From Streptomyces sp. CB01373 (GTDB lineage: Bacteria; Actinomycetota; Actinomycetes; Streptomycetales; Streptomycetaceae), in NCBI RefSeq assembly GCF_002803075.1, contig NZ_NNBK01000011.1:349468-413467 (forward strand): a stretch of DNA of 64,000 bases, written 5' to 3'. The translations under genes and the position numbers were made by a program. Shown one piece after another: positions 28,497 to 36,988 of the stretch. Under the pieces are notes generated by a model. That model did not search any database. It saw only the letters and a program-made list of their open reading frames with translations, and was not told the DNA's origin. Each line of letters starts with the position of its first letter. Within the stretch, counting starts at the first letter, position 1.

Positions 28497-28841
28497 ATGC
28501 AGTCCATTCCCGTGGACACGGCGCGGCTGGGCGTACTGCGGTGCGCCATCGCGCCCGAAGCGAAGATCAGCAACCCCGAGACACAGGAGGTGAAGAAGGA
28601 CCGGGATGGCAACCCCGTCTACACCGTCGCGGTCACGGTGCGGCAGGACCGGCGGCGTATCTCCGTCATCGAGATCGCTGTGACCGGTGAACCGAAGGGC
28701 ATCGAGGAAGGGCAGATCGTCAAGGTCACCGGGTTGACGGCGTTCGTCTGGTCGATGGGCGAGCGGCACGGCGTCAGCTTCCGCGCCGACGCCATCACGC
28801 CCGTGCCGGGCCCGGCGCACGTCAAGGGCGGTGGCGCCTGA
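28497..28841 (+). CDS. Small conserved AICE protein, first gene of the transfer operon
   Basis: This 114-residue protein starts MQSIPVDTARLGVLRC and has alternating beta segments (VYTVAVTVRQDRRRISVIEIAV), suggesting a small beta-barrel, possibly OB-like. It has no membrane helix. It precedes the FtsK-like gene, the two sharing one base in TGATG. Similar small proteins occupy this slot in many streptomycete AICEs. A role in DNA binding is only a guess. The start is set by GGGAGG 9-10 bp upstream. Confidence 0.65.
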   Translation: MQSIPVDTARLGVLRCAIAPEAKISNPETQEVKKDRDGNPVYTVAVTVRQDRRRISVIEIAVTGEPKGIEEGQIVKVTGLTAFVWSMGERHGVSFRADAITPVPGPAHVKGGGA

Positions 28842-30142
28842 TGGGGCCGATCCTGCTCGCCTTCGTGCTGGCGGTGCTGGCCTGGGTGCTGGTGGTCGGT
28901 GACCTGGTGCGCCGGCGCCGTCCGGCCTGGCACTGGTACCTGGTGGGCTATCCGGCCGCCGCGTGCCGGGTGGTGTTCACCTGGCGCAAGGTCGCCATGC
29001 TCAACGACCTCGCCGTGTCCCGCCGTCCGCCGCGCGGGCTGCTCGGGGACCTGGTGGTGAAGGGTGATCCGCTGCGGCCGGTGGCTCCGCGGGTCTCCTT
29101 CCCGCGCGCCACCCGCCTGGGCCTGACGGTGATCGTGCGGCTGCACGCGGGCCAGACCCCGGCGACGTACCTGAAGGCGGCGGACGCGTTCGTGCACGCG
29201 TGGAAGTTGCACGCCGTGCGGGTCACCTCGCCGGAACGCGGGCTCGTCCTGCTGACGGCGACGGCCACGGATCCATTGGAGCGGCCTGGCTTAGCCACGG
29301 CTCCGGCCGAACTCCTCTCCGCGCTGATAGGCGTGCTGGAGTCCGGCGGGGCGTGGGTGATGAACCTGCGGCTCGTGCCGCACTGGCTCATCGCCGGGGC
29401 CACCCGCTCGGGCAAGTCCACGCTGCTGGCCCGTCTGATCACCCAGCTCGCTGGGCAACCGGTGGCCCTGGTCGGCATCGACTGCAAGGGCGGCATGGAA
29501 CTTGGCCTGTTCGCCGGACGGCTCAGCGCGCTGGCGACCTGCCGCAGGGAAGCGGTCGCCGTGCTCTCCGCGCTCGTGGTCGACATGCAGGACCGGATGA
29601 GCGCCTGCCGGTCCGCTGGGGTCCGCTCGATCTGGGAGCTACCCGAGAAACTGCGGCCGATCCCGGTCGTGGTCCTGGTGGACGAGATCGCGGAACTGTA
29701 CCTGTCGGACGGCACCCGCGAGAGCAAGGCGGAAGCCGACCAGTGCTCCACGCTGCTGCTCCGGCTGGCCCAGCTCGGGGCCGCGCTGGGGATGCACCTG
29801 GTCGTCGCCGGCCAACGCGTCGGCTCCGACCTCGGCCCCGGCGTCACGGCCCTGCGGGCGCAGCTCGGCGGCCGCATCTGTCACCGCGTCAACGACCCCG
29901 GCACCGCAGAGATGACCCTCGGCGACCTGAACAAGGACGCCGTGGTTGTCGCCCAGTCGATCACAGCTGAGGAACGCGGCGTGGCCGTGTGCACCGGTCC
30001 GGACGGCGGCTGGAGCCGCGCCCGCTCCCACCTCACCCCCACGCAAGAGGCCGTGGCGACGGCCCGGAAGCACGCAGCCCTTACGCCGGAGCTGCCCGGC
30101 CTGACGCGCGCCCTTGCGGCGCTGGAAGGAGAAGAGAAGTGA
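28841..30142 (+). CDS. FtsK/SpoIIIE-type conjugative DNA translocase (TraSA-like)
   Basis: This 433-residue protein has two N-terminal hydrophobic segments (about 2-20 and 31-47) and an FtsK motor domain with Walker A GATRSGKST (about 186-194) and Walker B PVVVLVDEIAEL. Actinomycete AICEs move double-stranded DNA between hyphae with a single FtsK-like hexamer, and this is the only such gene here. It begins inside the previous stop (TGATG) and ends in a GTGA overlap with the next gene. A TTA leucine codon at 29291-29293 (residue 151) puts the transfer protein under BldA tRNA control in principle. Confidence 0.88.
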   Translation: MGPILLAFVLAVLAWVLVVGDLVRRRRPAWHWYLVGYPAAACRVVFTWRKVAMLNDLAVSRRPPRGLLGDLVVKGDPLRPVAPRVSFPRATRLGLTVIVRLHAGQTPATYLKAADAFVHAWKLHAVRVTSPERGLVLLTATATDPLERPGLATAPAELLSALIGVLESGGAWVMNLRLVPHWLIAGATRSGKSTLLARLITQLAGQPVALVGIDCKGGMELGLFAGRLSALATCRREAVAVLSALVVDMQDRMSACRSAGVRSIWELPEKLRPIPVVVLVDEIAELYLSDGTRESKAEADQCSTLLLRLAQLGAALGMHLVVAGQRVGSDLGPGVTALRAQLGGRICHRVNDPGTAEMTLGDLNKDAVVVAQSITAEERGVAVCTGPDGGWSRARSHLTPTQEAVATARKHAALTPELPGLTRALAALEGEEK

Positions 30143-30336
30143 TCGGCGAAGGTACGGCGTTCACGTTCTCGGTGATCTTCGGCATCATCACCGTCCTCCT
30201 CGTCCGCTCCCGCGACGTCCGCGCCTGGGAAGCGGTCTGTGTCGGCCTCTTCGGGCTCTACCTCGGCCAGACCCCCGTGATCTACACCATCCACGGCCTC
30301 ATCACCTGGCTGATCAACGGCTTCTCCCACCCCTGA
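30139..30336 (+). CDS. Small membrane protein in the transfer operon (Spd-like)
   Basis: This 65-residue protein has two membrane helices (about 8-24 and 31-58). The GTG start lies within the FtsK stop (GTGA), so it is translationally coupled. Small membrane proteins in this slot of streptomycete plasmids and AICEs act in intramycelial spread (Spd proteins). That assignment is by position and topology only. Confidence 0.65.
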   Translation: MIGEGTAFTFSVIFGIITVLLVRSRDVRAWEAVCVGLFGLYLGQTPVIYTIHGLITWLINGFSHP

Positions 30337-30355
30337 GCAGAAAGGACACAACCAC

Positions 30356-30469
30356 ATGCCCATGCCCCGCGTGAGGTGCCCCCAGTGCAAGGGCGACGGA
30401 GCCCGCAAGACCTGGACCGGACGACAGCGGCGCTGCCGCGTCTGCCGCGGCACCGGAACCATTCGCTGA
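30356..30469 (+). CDS. 37-residue zinc-ribbon protein
   Basis: This very small gene encodes MPMPRVRCPQCKGDGARK and then TWTGRQRRCRVCRGTGTIR. CPQC and CRVC, each followed by a glycine turn, form a DnaJ-like zinc ribbon. A possible ribosome site (AAAGGA) lies about 10 bp upstream. It lies between the membrane protein and the initiator gene, where AICEs often carry a short mobile element transfer protein. It probably binds nucleic acid or a partner protein through zinc. Confidence 0.65.
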   Translation: MPMPRVRCPQCKGDGARKTWTGRQRRCRVCRGTGTIR

Positions 30470-30507
30470 CTTCGCACCCCATCCGACCCGCAACAGAGGA
30501 GATCCCC

Positions 30508-31991
30508 ATGACCCACAACGCACCACCCACCACACACCCGGCCGCTACGGCGGCCCACCCCGGAAGGCCACCACCATCACCCCGCACTACCCCGCGGCTG
30601 ACCGGCGCGCCGCCCTCGACCGCGCGGCGCGCCTGCGTCAGCTCCCCGAAGCGGACCGCGACGCCATCCGCCTTGCCCAAGACCCCAAGTTCGCCCGCTG
30701 GCTGGAGCAGATCACCGCCACCGGCGGCTGTGCTCACCCGGTCCACCTCTCCGGTTCGACCACCACCCTGGACGGTGCGACCGGCGAGATCCTCCACCAC
30801 TACGACACCCGCAACGAGCCCGGCGAACGCCTCCTCGTCCGCTGCCGCAACCGACGCGCCACCGTCTGCCCGGCCTGCTCCCGCCTCCACGCCGGAGACA
30901 CCTACCACCTCGTCCGCGCCGGCCTCCTCGGCGGCAAGAACATACCCGCCACCGTCCGCCACCGCCCCCGCCTCTTCGTCACCCTCACCGCCCCGTCCTT
31001 CGGCCCGGTCCATCGGGCCGGGGAGTTGTGCCGCCCCCGCCGCGACAGCGGAACCTGCGAACACGGCCGTCTTCTCGGCTGCGGAGCCGTCCACGCCCCG
31101 GACGCGCCGACTGTCGGCCAACCCCTTTGCGCCGACTGCTACGACTACGCGTGCCACGTGCTGTGGCACGCACACGCATCCAAACTGTGGGACCGGTTCG
31201 CCATCGACGTCCGGCGGCGCTTGGCCTCCTCGGCTGGCATCGTTCAGTCCCGCTTCGCTCAGCACGCCCGGCTCTCCTTCGCCCGCGTCGCCGAGTACCA
31301 GAAACGTGCGGCCGTCCACGTGCACGCCGTCGTCCGCCTCGACGGACCAGCGGGACCGACGGATGAACCCCCACCCTGGGGCACCGCGGAACTGCTCATC
31401 GACGCCGTGCGCGCCTCCACCCGGCGGGTCCTGGTCCGCACCCCTTACAGCCCCGCCGTGGGCGAGTTGACTTTGCGCTGGGGCGCCCAGGTCGACGCCC
31501 GGCCCCTGCGCGCCGACGGCAACGGACCCGACGATGACGCAGTCGCCGCGTACGTGGCCAAGTACGTCACGAAAGGCGCGAAGGAAACAGGCGCCGGCCT
31601 CGACCACGCGCTCTCAACCTGGGGCGACATCGAGTCGGCGCCCGTGAGCGAACACGTCCGCGCCCTCATTCGGGCCTGCTGGCGTCTTGGCGGCCTCCCC
31701 GAGTACGCGCCTCTTCGCCTCCGCGACTGGGCTCACACCCTCGGCTACCGGGGCCACATCCTCACCAAATCCCGTGCCTACTCCACCACCTACGCGGCAC
31801 TCCGCGCCGAGCGCGCCCACCACGTGGGCCACGTCGACATTCCCGACGTGGTCACCGAACGGTACTGGCGCTACGCCGGCTCCGGCCACACGCCTGGCGC
31901 CGAGCTCATCGCAGCAGGAATCGCGGACGATCTGACACGGAACCGCGAGATCGTCCGCGAAGCGCTCCACAGGATGAGGGTGGGCCATTGA
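30508..31991 (+). pseudogene. RepSA-like replication initiator, apparently frameshifted near its 5' end
   Basis: The long reading frame that ends at 31991 encodes a RepSA-type initiator. From about 30543 it reads RYGGPPRKATTITPHYPAAD, then Cys pairs (CRNRRATVCPACSRLHAG), RPRLFVTLTAPSFG, the HUH-like VHVHAVVRLDG and YVAKYVTKGAKE with the nicking-type tyrosines. This frame has no ATG, GTG or TTG before 31026, which is deep inside the conserved domain. A good start does exist: AGAGGAG then ATG 30508 (MTHNAPPTTH), but it is in another frame. Adding one C to the CCC run at 30537-30539 would join them. Either the gene is broken, the base is a sequencing error, or a non-standard start is used. The family starts rolling-circle replication of the excised element. 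Confidence 0.7.
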
Positions 31992-32128
31992 CAAGAGGGG
32001 ACCGTGAAGCGGAAAGGGCGCGCCACCTGGAGAGAGTCTGCCGGACGTTCTCGACCAAGATCGGCCCGAAGTCGGCAAGACGCCTGGCTCGTCTCCTGGA
32101 ACGCCAGCCCGTGGGGAAGATCGAATGA
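31988..32128 (+). CDS. Possible 46-residue basic protein coupled to the initiator gene
   Basis: A TTG start overlaps the initiator stop (TTGA). The frame reads TRGDREAERARHLERVCRTF and onward to RLLERQPVGKIE, ending 8 bp before a terminator. It is strongly basic and helical, as expected of an excisionase-like or DNA-bending protein, but it has no recognisable domain. The support is the overlap and the position between initiator and integrase. Confidence 0.4.
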   Translation: MTRGDREAERARHLERVCRTFSTKIGPKSARRLARLLERQPVGKIE

Positions 32129-32135
32129 GACAGCA

Positions 32136-32161
32136 GAAGGGGCCTCTTCCGAGGCCCCTTC
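32136..32161. terminator. Bidirectional terminator between initiator and integrase genes
   Basis: Perfect 11-bp arms GAAGGGGCCTC (32136-32146) and GAGGCCCCTTC (32151-32161) have a TTCC loop and lie between convergent genes. Confidence 0.85.
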
Positions 32162-32177
32162 TTGCCGCAGCCGGGCG

Positions 32178-33698
32178 TCAGTTCCAGATGGGATTCTGCT
32201 CAATGTCGATCCTGCCGTAGTCGAACTGCCTGCCCCTCCTCGTCGCTTCCTTGATCTTGACAGCGGCAAACAGGAAGCAAATCACGGCGTTCATCCGCTG
32301 GTAGTCCTCAGCCTTCTTCAGCGCTTCCCACCTCTCGCGCGCGTGCGGGCCGACAAGACCCTCCAAGACCTCTGTAGTCGGGCGAACGATCATCTTGCGC
32401 TCGACTTCAGCGATGCGCGCCTCAACCGTCTTGCGCATCTCGCGGTACTCCCGCGTCTTCAACTCCCGGTTCTCCCACATGTCTTTCAGTTCGTCGAGTT
32501 CGCGGCGGTCGGCCTCGACTGCTGCCCGGTCCTCTTCCGGCAGTTCGGAAGACGTCGGTGCCTCACTGAGGTCAAGACGTTCGAGGAGGTTGACCGCGGC
32601 TTCGCTCACGAAGTCTTCCAGGATCGGCGCGGAGACGACTCTGTTGCAGCGTGGGACGTCGAGCCTGTGGGTGCGGTGAATGCAAGCGTACTTAGGGCGG
32701 CTGCCCCCCGAACCGGCCATTACCCTCCCGCATCCCGTGCAGGTGACCACACCGCGCAGCAGATAGAACCGGCTCGGCCGCTTGCCGTTCGCCGACTGTG
32801 CGGCGCGGTACTCACGGCGCGTCTGGGCTTCCAGCCACATGCCGCGGTCAATGATCGCGGGCCACTCGCCGTCGCCGATCTCCTCGCCGCGGAAGACGCG
32901 GATGCCCGACACGTGGCGGCTGCCGAGAACATCCCGAACCCGCGGGGGACTCCAGTTGCGCCCTTCGGCGGTCTTCTCGCCGCGGTGGTACAACTCCTTG
33001 GCGAGTTGGACCGGGCTCACACCATCGAGATAGCGGGTGAAGATCTCCCGAACGATGGCGGCCTCTTCCGGGATGATCACCGTGCCGGTCTTGTCGTACC
33101 CGTAGCGACGCTTGCCGGTGTGCGGCCTCCCGTCCTGGGCACGGTCGATCATGGAATCGATCAGTCGGCGAGACGTGTCGTCACTGGAGCGGCACGCGTG
33201 CGCGACTTCGATGCGCAGAAAGAACCGGTCGTCGGGGTCCGCGAGATCGCGCCGGTTCGCCTGGCCGTGCAACGTGATGTCGTGGTCGTCGGCGATCTGC
33301 AACAACTCTTCGAGGTCGCGCGGCTGCCGCATCAACCGGTCCGGGTGGTACGTGAGAACGTGGCGGGTGCGGCCCTTGCTCGCCTCGGAGAGAAGTGCGT
33401 CCCATCCCGGGCGCTTGCGCTTCCGCTGCCATGCCGACCGGTTGTTGTCCACGAAGACCTGGTCTTCGTCGACGATGAGCCCAAGGCGGTCGGCCACGTC
33501 ACGGCAGATGCGCTCCTGGCGCTCCACTCCGGTCTGATCGTCATCGTTCACGTGAGAAATGCGGCAGTAGATCGCCGCGGACTCCCCAGTCCAGTCGGAA
33601 CGGTGCTTCTTGGTCCTCTGTGTTCCGGCCGCCTGTCTGGCCCTGAGGGCTCGCCTTAACTGGGCGTCCGTCTGCTGGTTCCTGTCGTCTTCAGCCAT
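32178..33698 (-). CDS. Large serine integrase of the element
   Basis: This 506-residue recombinase has a resolvase-type catalytic domain (about 40-190) with nucleophile Ser48 in YCRISHV, the recombinase domain (YGYDKTGTVIIPEEAAIVREIF), a zinc ribbon (Cys320, Cys323, Cys339, Cys351), a coiled coil (about 390-450) and a C-terminal tail. Such enzymes integrate the element at a short attB, usually within a gene, and need a partner factor for excision. It is convergent with the replication operon and next to the presumed right end of the element. The conserved catalytic arginines (GVERQERICR, YHPDRLMR) are present, so the protein looks functional. Confidence 0.92.
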   Translation of the reverse strand: MAEDDRNQQTDAQLRRALRARQAAGTQRTKKHRSDWTGESAAIYCRISHVNDDDQTGVERQERICRDVADRLGLIVDEDQVFVDNNRSAWQRKRKRPGWDALLSEASKGRTRHVLTYHPDRLMRQPRDLEELLQIADDHDITLHGQANRRDLADPDDRFFLRIEVAHACRSSDDTSRRLIDSMIDRAQDGRPHTGKRRYGYDKTGTVIIPEEAAIVREIFTRYLDGVSPVQLAKELYHRGEKTAEGRNWSPPRVRDVLGSRHVSGIRVFRGEEIGDGEWPAIIDRGMWLEAQTRREYRAAQSANGKRPSRFYLLRGVVTCTGCGRVMAGSGGSRPKYACIHRTHRLDVPRCNRVVSAPILEDFVSEAAVNLLERLDLSEAPTSSELPEEDRAAVEADRRELDELKDMWENRELKTREYREMRKTVEARIAEVERKMIVRPTTEVLEGLVGPHARERWEALKKAEDYQRMNAVICFLFAAVKIKEATRRGRQFDYGRIDIEQNPIWN

Positions 33699-33756
33699 GG
33701 AAAAAGGCTATGAGCACGGCATGGTCCACGTCGTCCGGTCCCGCTGCCGGCCCGGC

Positions 33757-34977
33757 CTAGCAGAAGCCGTTGAGCTCCCACCAATCGCCGTCGGTCCGCT
33801 GGCCGGACGTCAGGGTGCCCGTGTCCCGTCCCCGGTAGGTGACCAGCCAGCCCGGGTGGCCGGGGTAGCCGTCGATCACGTACTTCGTGTTGGTCACGGC
33901 GGCGAGATCGGGACGTCCGTCGCCGGAGAAGTCGCCGACCGATATCAGGTTTGCCATGGCCTTCCAGCCCTTTGAGCCGACGAGCTTGCGCTTGCCGAGC
34001 TTGCCCTTGGACGTGCCGGGGTAGAGCCACAGCTTGCCGGTGGACGCCTCGCGTGCGTAGAGGTCGGGACGGCCGTCGCCGGTCACGTCGCCCATGGCGA
34101 CGAGCGCGTTCATCTTGTTCCAGCCGCTGGAGCCGATGAGCTTGCGCTTGCCGAGCTTGCCCTTGGACGTGCCCGGGTAGAGCCACAGCTTGCCCGTGGC
34201 CTTCTCGACCGCGATCAGATCGGAGCGCCGGTCACCCGTCAGATCGCCGAAGGCGGTGATGTGGTTCATGGACTTCCAGCCCGAACTGATGAGCTTGCGC
34301 TTGCCGAGGGAACCGGTACCTGTGCCGGGGTAGAGCCACAGCTTGCCGGTGGACGCCTCGCGGGCGATGAGGTCCTCACGGCCGTCACCGTTGAAGTCGC
34401 CGTGGCGGGTGAGGGCGTTCATCTTGTTCCAGCCGCTGGAGCCGATGAGCTTGCCCTTGCCGTTGCCCGGAGTGAACCAGAGCCGTCCGGCCTTGTCGCG
34501 GACGATCATGTCGGCCCTGCGGTCGCCGTTCATGTCCCCGAAGCCCAGCGCCTTCGGAGAGGTCTCGGAATACCAGCGCGGGTAGGCGGGCGAGGAGCAC
34601 TCGCGCTTGGTGCGGACGAACTTGATCGAGCTGGTGGTCGCGTCCGGGCCCCAGGCCCACTCGCCGGCCTTGTTCGGCCTCTGGGCCCAGTAGCCGCCCC
34701 CCGGCACGTAGTTCTTGTCCTCGTAGAGGCAGGCGAACTTCTTCGTGCGGTTGGTGTAAGTGTGGATCTTGTTGTCCCAGCTGCCCAGGGACGCGACGTT
34801 CTTGTTCGTCTTCCACATCGAGCCGCTGGGGCTCTTGCCCTTCCACCCGCAGAAGTAGCCCGCCGGGCAGCTGTTCGAACTCGCGGCCGCCGGAGCGGCG
34901 TTCACGGCGGCCAGACCGGTGCCGGTGAGTACGAGGCCGACGAGTGTCGCCATGCCCCGGTTGAAACGGTTCTGCAT
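33757..34977 (-). CDS. Secreted peptidase-inhibitor-like protein with FG-GAP/VCBS repeats
   Basis: This 406-residue precursor starts at ATG 34977 (MQNRFNRGMATLVG) with a signal peptide ending near AAA-S. The mature N terminus has a cysteine-rich I36-like unit (NSCPAGYFCGWKGKSP, Cys pairs at about 37/43). Five beta-propeller repeats of the FG-GAP/VCBS kind follow, each containing a DxNGDxRxD-like calcium loop (DMNGDRRADMIVRD, DFNGDGREDLIARE, DVTGDGRPDLYARE and so on). The DNA of these repeats is nearly identical over about 150-bp periods. It is probably an extracellular binding protein. No enzyme motif is seen. A nine-C run lies in the leader region. Confidence 0.82.
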   Translation of the reverse strand: MQNRFNRGMATLVGLVLTGTGLAAVNAAPAAASSNSCPAGYFCGWKGKSPSGSMWKTNKNVASLGSWDNKIHTYTNRTKKFACLYEDKNYVPGGGYWAQRPNKAGEWAWGPDATTSSIKFVRTKRECSSPAYPRWYSETSPKALGFGDMNGDRRADMIVRDKAGRLWFTPGNGKGKLIGSSGWNKMNALTRHGDFNGDGREDLIAREASTGKLWLYPGTGTGSLGKRKLISSGWKSMNHITAFGDLTGDRRSDLIAVEKATGKLWLYPGTSKGKLGKRKLIGSSGWNKMNALVAMGDVTGDGRPDLYAREASTGKLWLYPGTSKGKLGKRKLVGSKGWKAMANLISVGDFSGDGRPDLAAVTNTKYVIDGYPGHPGWLVTYRGRDTGTLTSGQRTDGDWWELNGFC

Positions 34978-35173
34978 GTGCGGTGTTCCCCCCCCCATTG
35001 ACGCGCGCCGGCACCTTGTCCCCACAACGAGCCGGGATTTCCACGAAGTTGCTGTGGATCCCCGACGGCTGTCCGACGCAAGCCAACTGATCGTAAAGTA
35101 CGTTGAGCCCCTTCGTCGGGAGACGGTCACTGGACCGGCGGGGGCGGCTGGGACCCGCCCAGGTCAGCGCCCG

Positions 35174-36091
35174 TCAGCCGACCGAGTCCATGAAGCCCAG
35201 CATCCGGCGGTTGACCTCGTCCGCGTGGTCGATCTGCGGTCCGTGACCGGTGTTCGAGACGATCTCGGCCCGGGCGCCCTGTATCAGCCGCGGAACGCGC
35301 TCCACTTGCCGCTTCGCATGTACGAGGAGGCTTCGCCTGCCGAGTACCAGATAGAGCGGGGTGTGGACGGTGGACAGCTCCTGCTCGGACAGGGGCAGTG
35401 GAGACGGGCGGCGAATGCGGTGGGCGCGGACGGCCGCTCTGGTCATCGCGCGCAGCTGCGGTACGACGAGGACCGGCTGCTCCAGCCAGGCCGCCAGTCG
35501 GGGGCGCAGCGCCTTGGGCGCGAAGGTCGCGAAGAGGCCGGCGAAAATCCAGACGAAGAAGCGCGGGCCGACCTTCTCCAGGCCGCCGGGATCGAGCAGG
35601 GTGACCGAGGCGAGGCGTGCGGGCCTGCGGTGCGCCTGATTCAGGGCGAGCCATCCTCCGTAGGAGGAACCGACCAGGTGGACGCGGTCGAGGCCGAGTC
35701 CGGCGAGTGTCTCGTCCAGCCACTGGGCGGCACGTTCGGGCTGGTGAATGGGTTCACGCTGAACGCTGCGGCCGGGGTCGCCGGGTGTGTCGATCGCGTA
35801 GACGGGGCGCTCGGCGCTGAGCGCCGGAGTGTTCGGGTACCACATGGCGGAGCAACTGCCGGCGCCATGCACCAGGACCACCGGGGTGCGGGAGGCGCCG
35901 GCCGGGTCGTCGGGGCCGTACCGGTAGACGTGCGTCGTCCCGAAGCTGGTCTCCACATCCTCCTGCGCGACAGCCGGCGCCCCCATGGCGTAGACGGCGT
36001 CGCACGCGGAGAAGTAGCGCTCACGCAGGGCGTCGCTCACATATCGCCCTACGTCGGGCCGGAGGCGTTCGCGGGTCGTGGTCTCGGGCAC
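35174..36091 (-). CDS. Alpha/beta-hydrolase
   Basis: This 305-residue enzyme has the alpha/beta-hydrolase fold: oxyanion segment VVLVHGAGSCSAMW (about 71-84), nucleophile elbow GSSYGG (Ser about 142) and a C-terminal catalytic histidine in NTGHGPQ. The substrate is unknown, and esterases, lactonases and haloperoxidase-like enzymes share this layout. It is divergent from a TetR regulator with a long perfect palindrome between them, so an inducible detoxification or catabolic activity is likely. Confidence 0.85.
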   Translation of the reverse strand: MPETTTRERLRPDVGRYVSDALRERYFSACDAVYAMGAPAVAQEDVETSFGTTHVYRYGPDDPAGASRTPVVLVHGAGSCSAMWYPNTPALSAERPVYAIDTPGDPGRSVQREPIHQPERAAQWLDETLAGLGLDRVHLVGSSYGGWLALNQAHRRPARLASVTLLDPGGLEKVGPRFFVWIFAGLFATFAPKALRPRLAAWLEQPVLVVPQLRAMTRAAVRAHRIRRPSPLPLSEQELSTVHTPLYLVLGRRSLLVHAKRQVERVPRLIQGARAEIVSNTGHGPQIDHADEVNRRMLGFMDSVG

Positions 36092-36120
36092 GGAAGGCCA
36101 CCTCCAGAGGCAACAACTCG

Positions 36121-36166
36121 TTCATGATACAGCCGTATCATCAACTTGATACGGCTGTATCATGAA
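36121..36166. promoter_or_regulatory. Perfect 20+20 bp inverted repeat, TetR operator of the divergon
   Basis: TTCATGATACAGCCGTATCA (36121-36140) and its exact inverse at 36147-36166 are separated by 6 bp. Each arm is itself a palindrome, TGATAC-AGCC-GTATCA and TGATAC-GGCT-GTATCA, so two TetR dimers could bind side by side between the divergent genes. Confidence 0.8.
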
Positions 36167-36221
36167 AATGGCCGGATCGGGTCGGGCAACCAGCACAGAC
36201 GGTGGACGAGAGGCGCAGCCG

Positions 36222-36827
36222 ATGCCGAAGCGCGTGGACCACGCACAACGACGAACCGAGATCGCCGAGGCACTCGTCAGGGCCGCGGGGCGGCGCGGAC
36301 TGCACGCCGTGGGGATGCGCGACGTGGCAGCGGAGGCCGGCGTGTCACTGCGGCTGGTCCAGTACTACTTCGAGACCAAGGAGAAGCTGCTGCTCTTCGG
36401 GCTGCAACATCTGACGGAGAGGTTCGAGGAACGGGTCGCCGCCCGGGTTCGGGCAGCCGGGGCCAGTCCGGGCCCCCGCGCGGTGATCGAGGCACTTCTG
36501 ATGGCGGCACTCCCGACCGATGACGAAAGCCGCACCTTCCACTTCCTCTACACCTCGTACGCCGTCCTGGCCGTGACCGACGAGGCGCTTGCCGCCCAGC
36601 CCTTCATCGCGAACCCCGATGCCGCCGAGGACACCCTCACCGGGCTCCTCCGGCAGGCGCGAGGGGCCGATCTCACCGGGCCCGGAATCGACGCGAGAGA
36701 CGAAGCGGTCAGCCTGCTCGCCATGTCGGCCGGACTCGGCACCAGCATCCTGGTCGGCCAGCGCAGCCCGGAGTCCGCAGCCGCGGTCCTGAACCGTCAC
36801 CTGGACCGGATCTTCCAGGTCGTTTGA
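36222..36827 (+). CDS. TetR-family repressor
   Basis: This 201-residue regulator has an N-terminal helix-turn-helix (about 10-55: TEIAEALVRAAGRRGLHAVG, then MRDVAAEAGVSLRLVQYYFETKEKL) and a variable ligand-binding helical domain. The start at 36222 (MPKRVDH) has GAGAGG 8 bp before it. An in-frame ATG at 36162 lies inside the operator and is rejected. It should repress itself and the divergent hydrolase gene through the palindromes at 36121-36166. Confidence 0.88.
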   Translation: MPKRVDHAQRRTEIAEALVRAAGRRGLHAVGMRDVAAEAGVSLRLVQYYFETKEKLLLFGLQHLTERFEERVAARVRAAGASPGPRAVIEALLMAALPTDDESRTFHFLYTSYAVLAVTDEALAAQPFIANPDAAEDTLTGLLRQARGADLTGPGIDARDEAVSLLAMSAGLGTSILVGQRSPESAAAVLNRHLDRIFQVV

Positions 36828-36988
36828 CGGGGTTCGCCGACGAGGCGGGTGCGATAAGGGCGATCGAGGGGCAGGGTGGCTCTGCCGGAGCTCCGACACA
36901 CGGAGGCTGACGCGGCCGACCGCATGAGACGGCCCTGCGCTTACTTCTTCCCATCACGAGCCTGACGGGATCAGGATCCTGCCGCCGC

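Larger units (their letters stand above)
26834..33698. mobile_element. Actinomycete integrative and conjugative element (AICE), core region
   Basis: The genes have the order typical of pSAM2-like AICEs: KorSA-like repressor (divergent), small conserved protein, FtsK-type translocase, tiny membrane and zinc-ribbon proteins, RepSA-like initiator and, convergently, a large serine integrase. The exact ends are not determined because serine integrases leave only a short core repeat. The right end must lie near 33.70-33.75 kb, before the FG-GAP gene. The left end could be anywhere between about 18.5 and 26.8 kb. The initiator frameshift suggests that the element may no longer replicate. Confidence 0.75.

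Noticed and set aside
30376..31470. Open frame starting upstream and covering most of the initiator gene in another frame
   Set aside because: Only its first codons after ATG 30508 look like the start of the initiator; the rest is Ser/Pro/Arg-rich shadow sequence.
33979..34360. Near-identical 150-bp DNA repeats as a possible mobile or regulatory array
   Set aside because: They are the in-frame FG-GAP/VCBS propeller units of the secreted protein.
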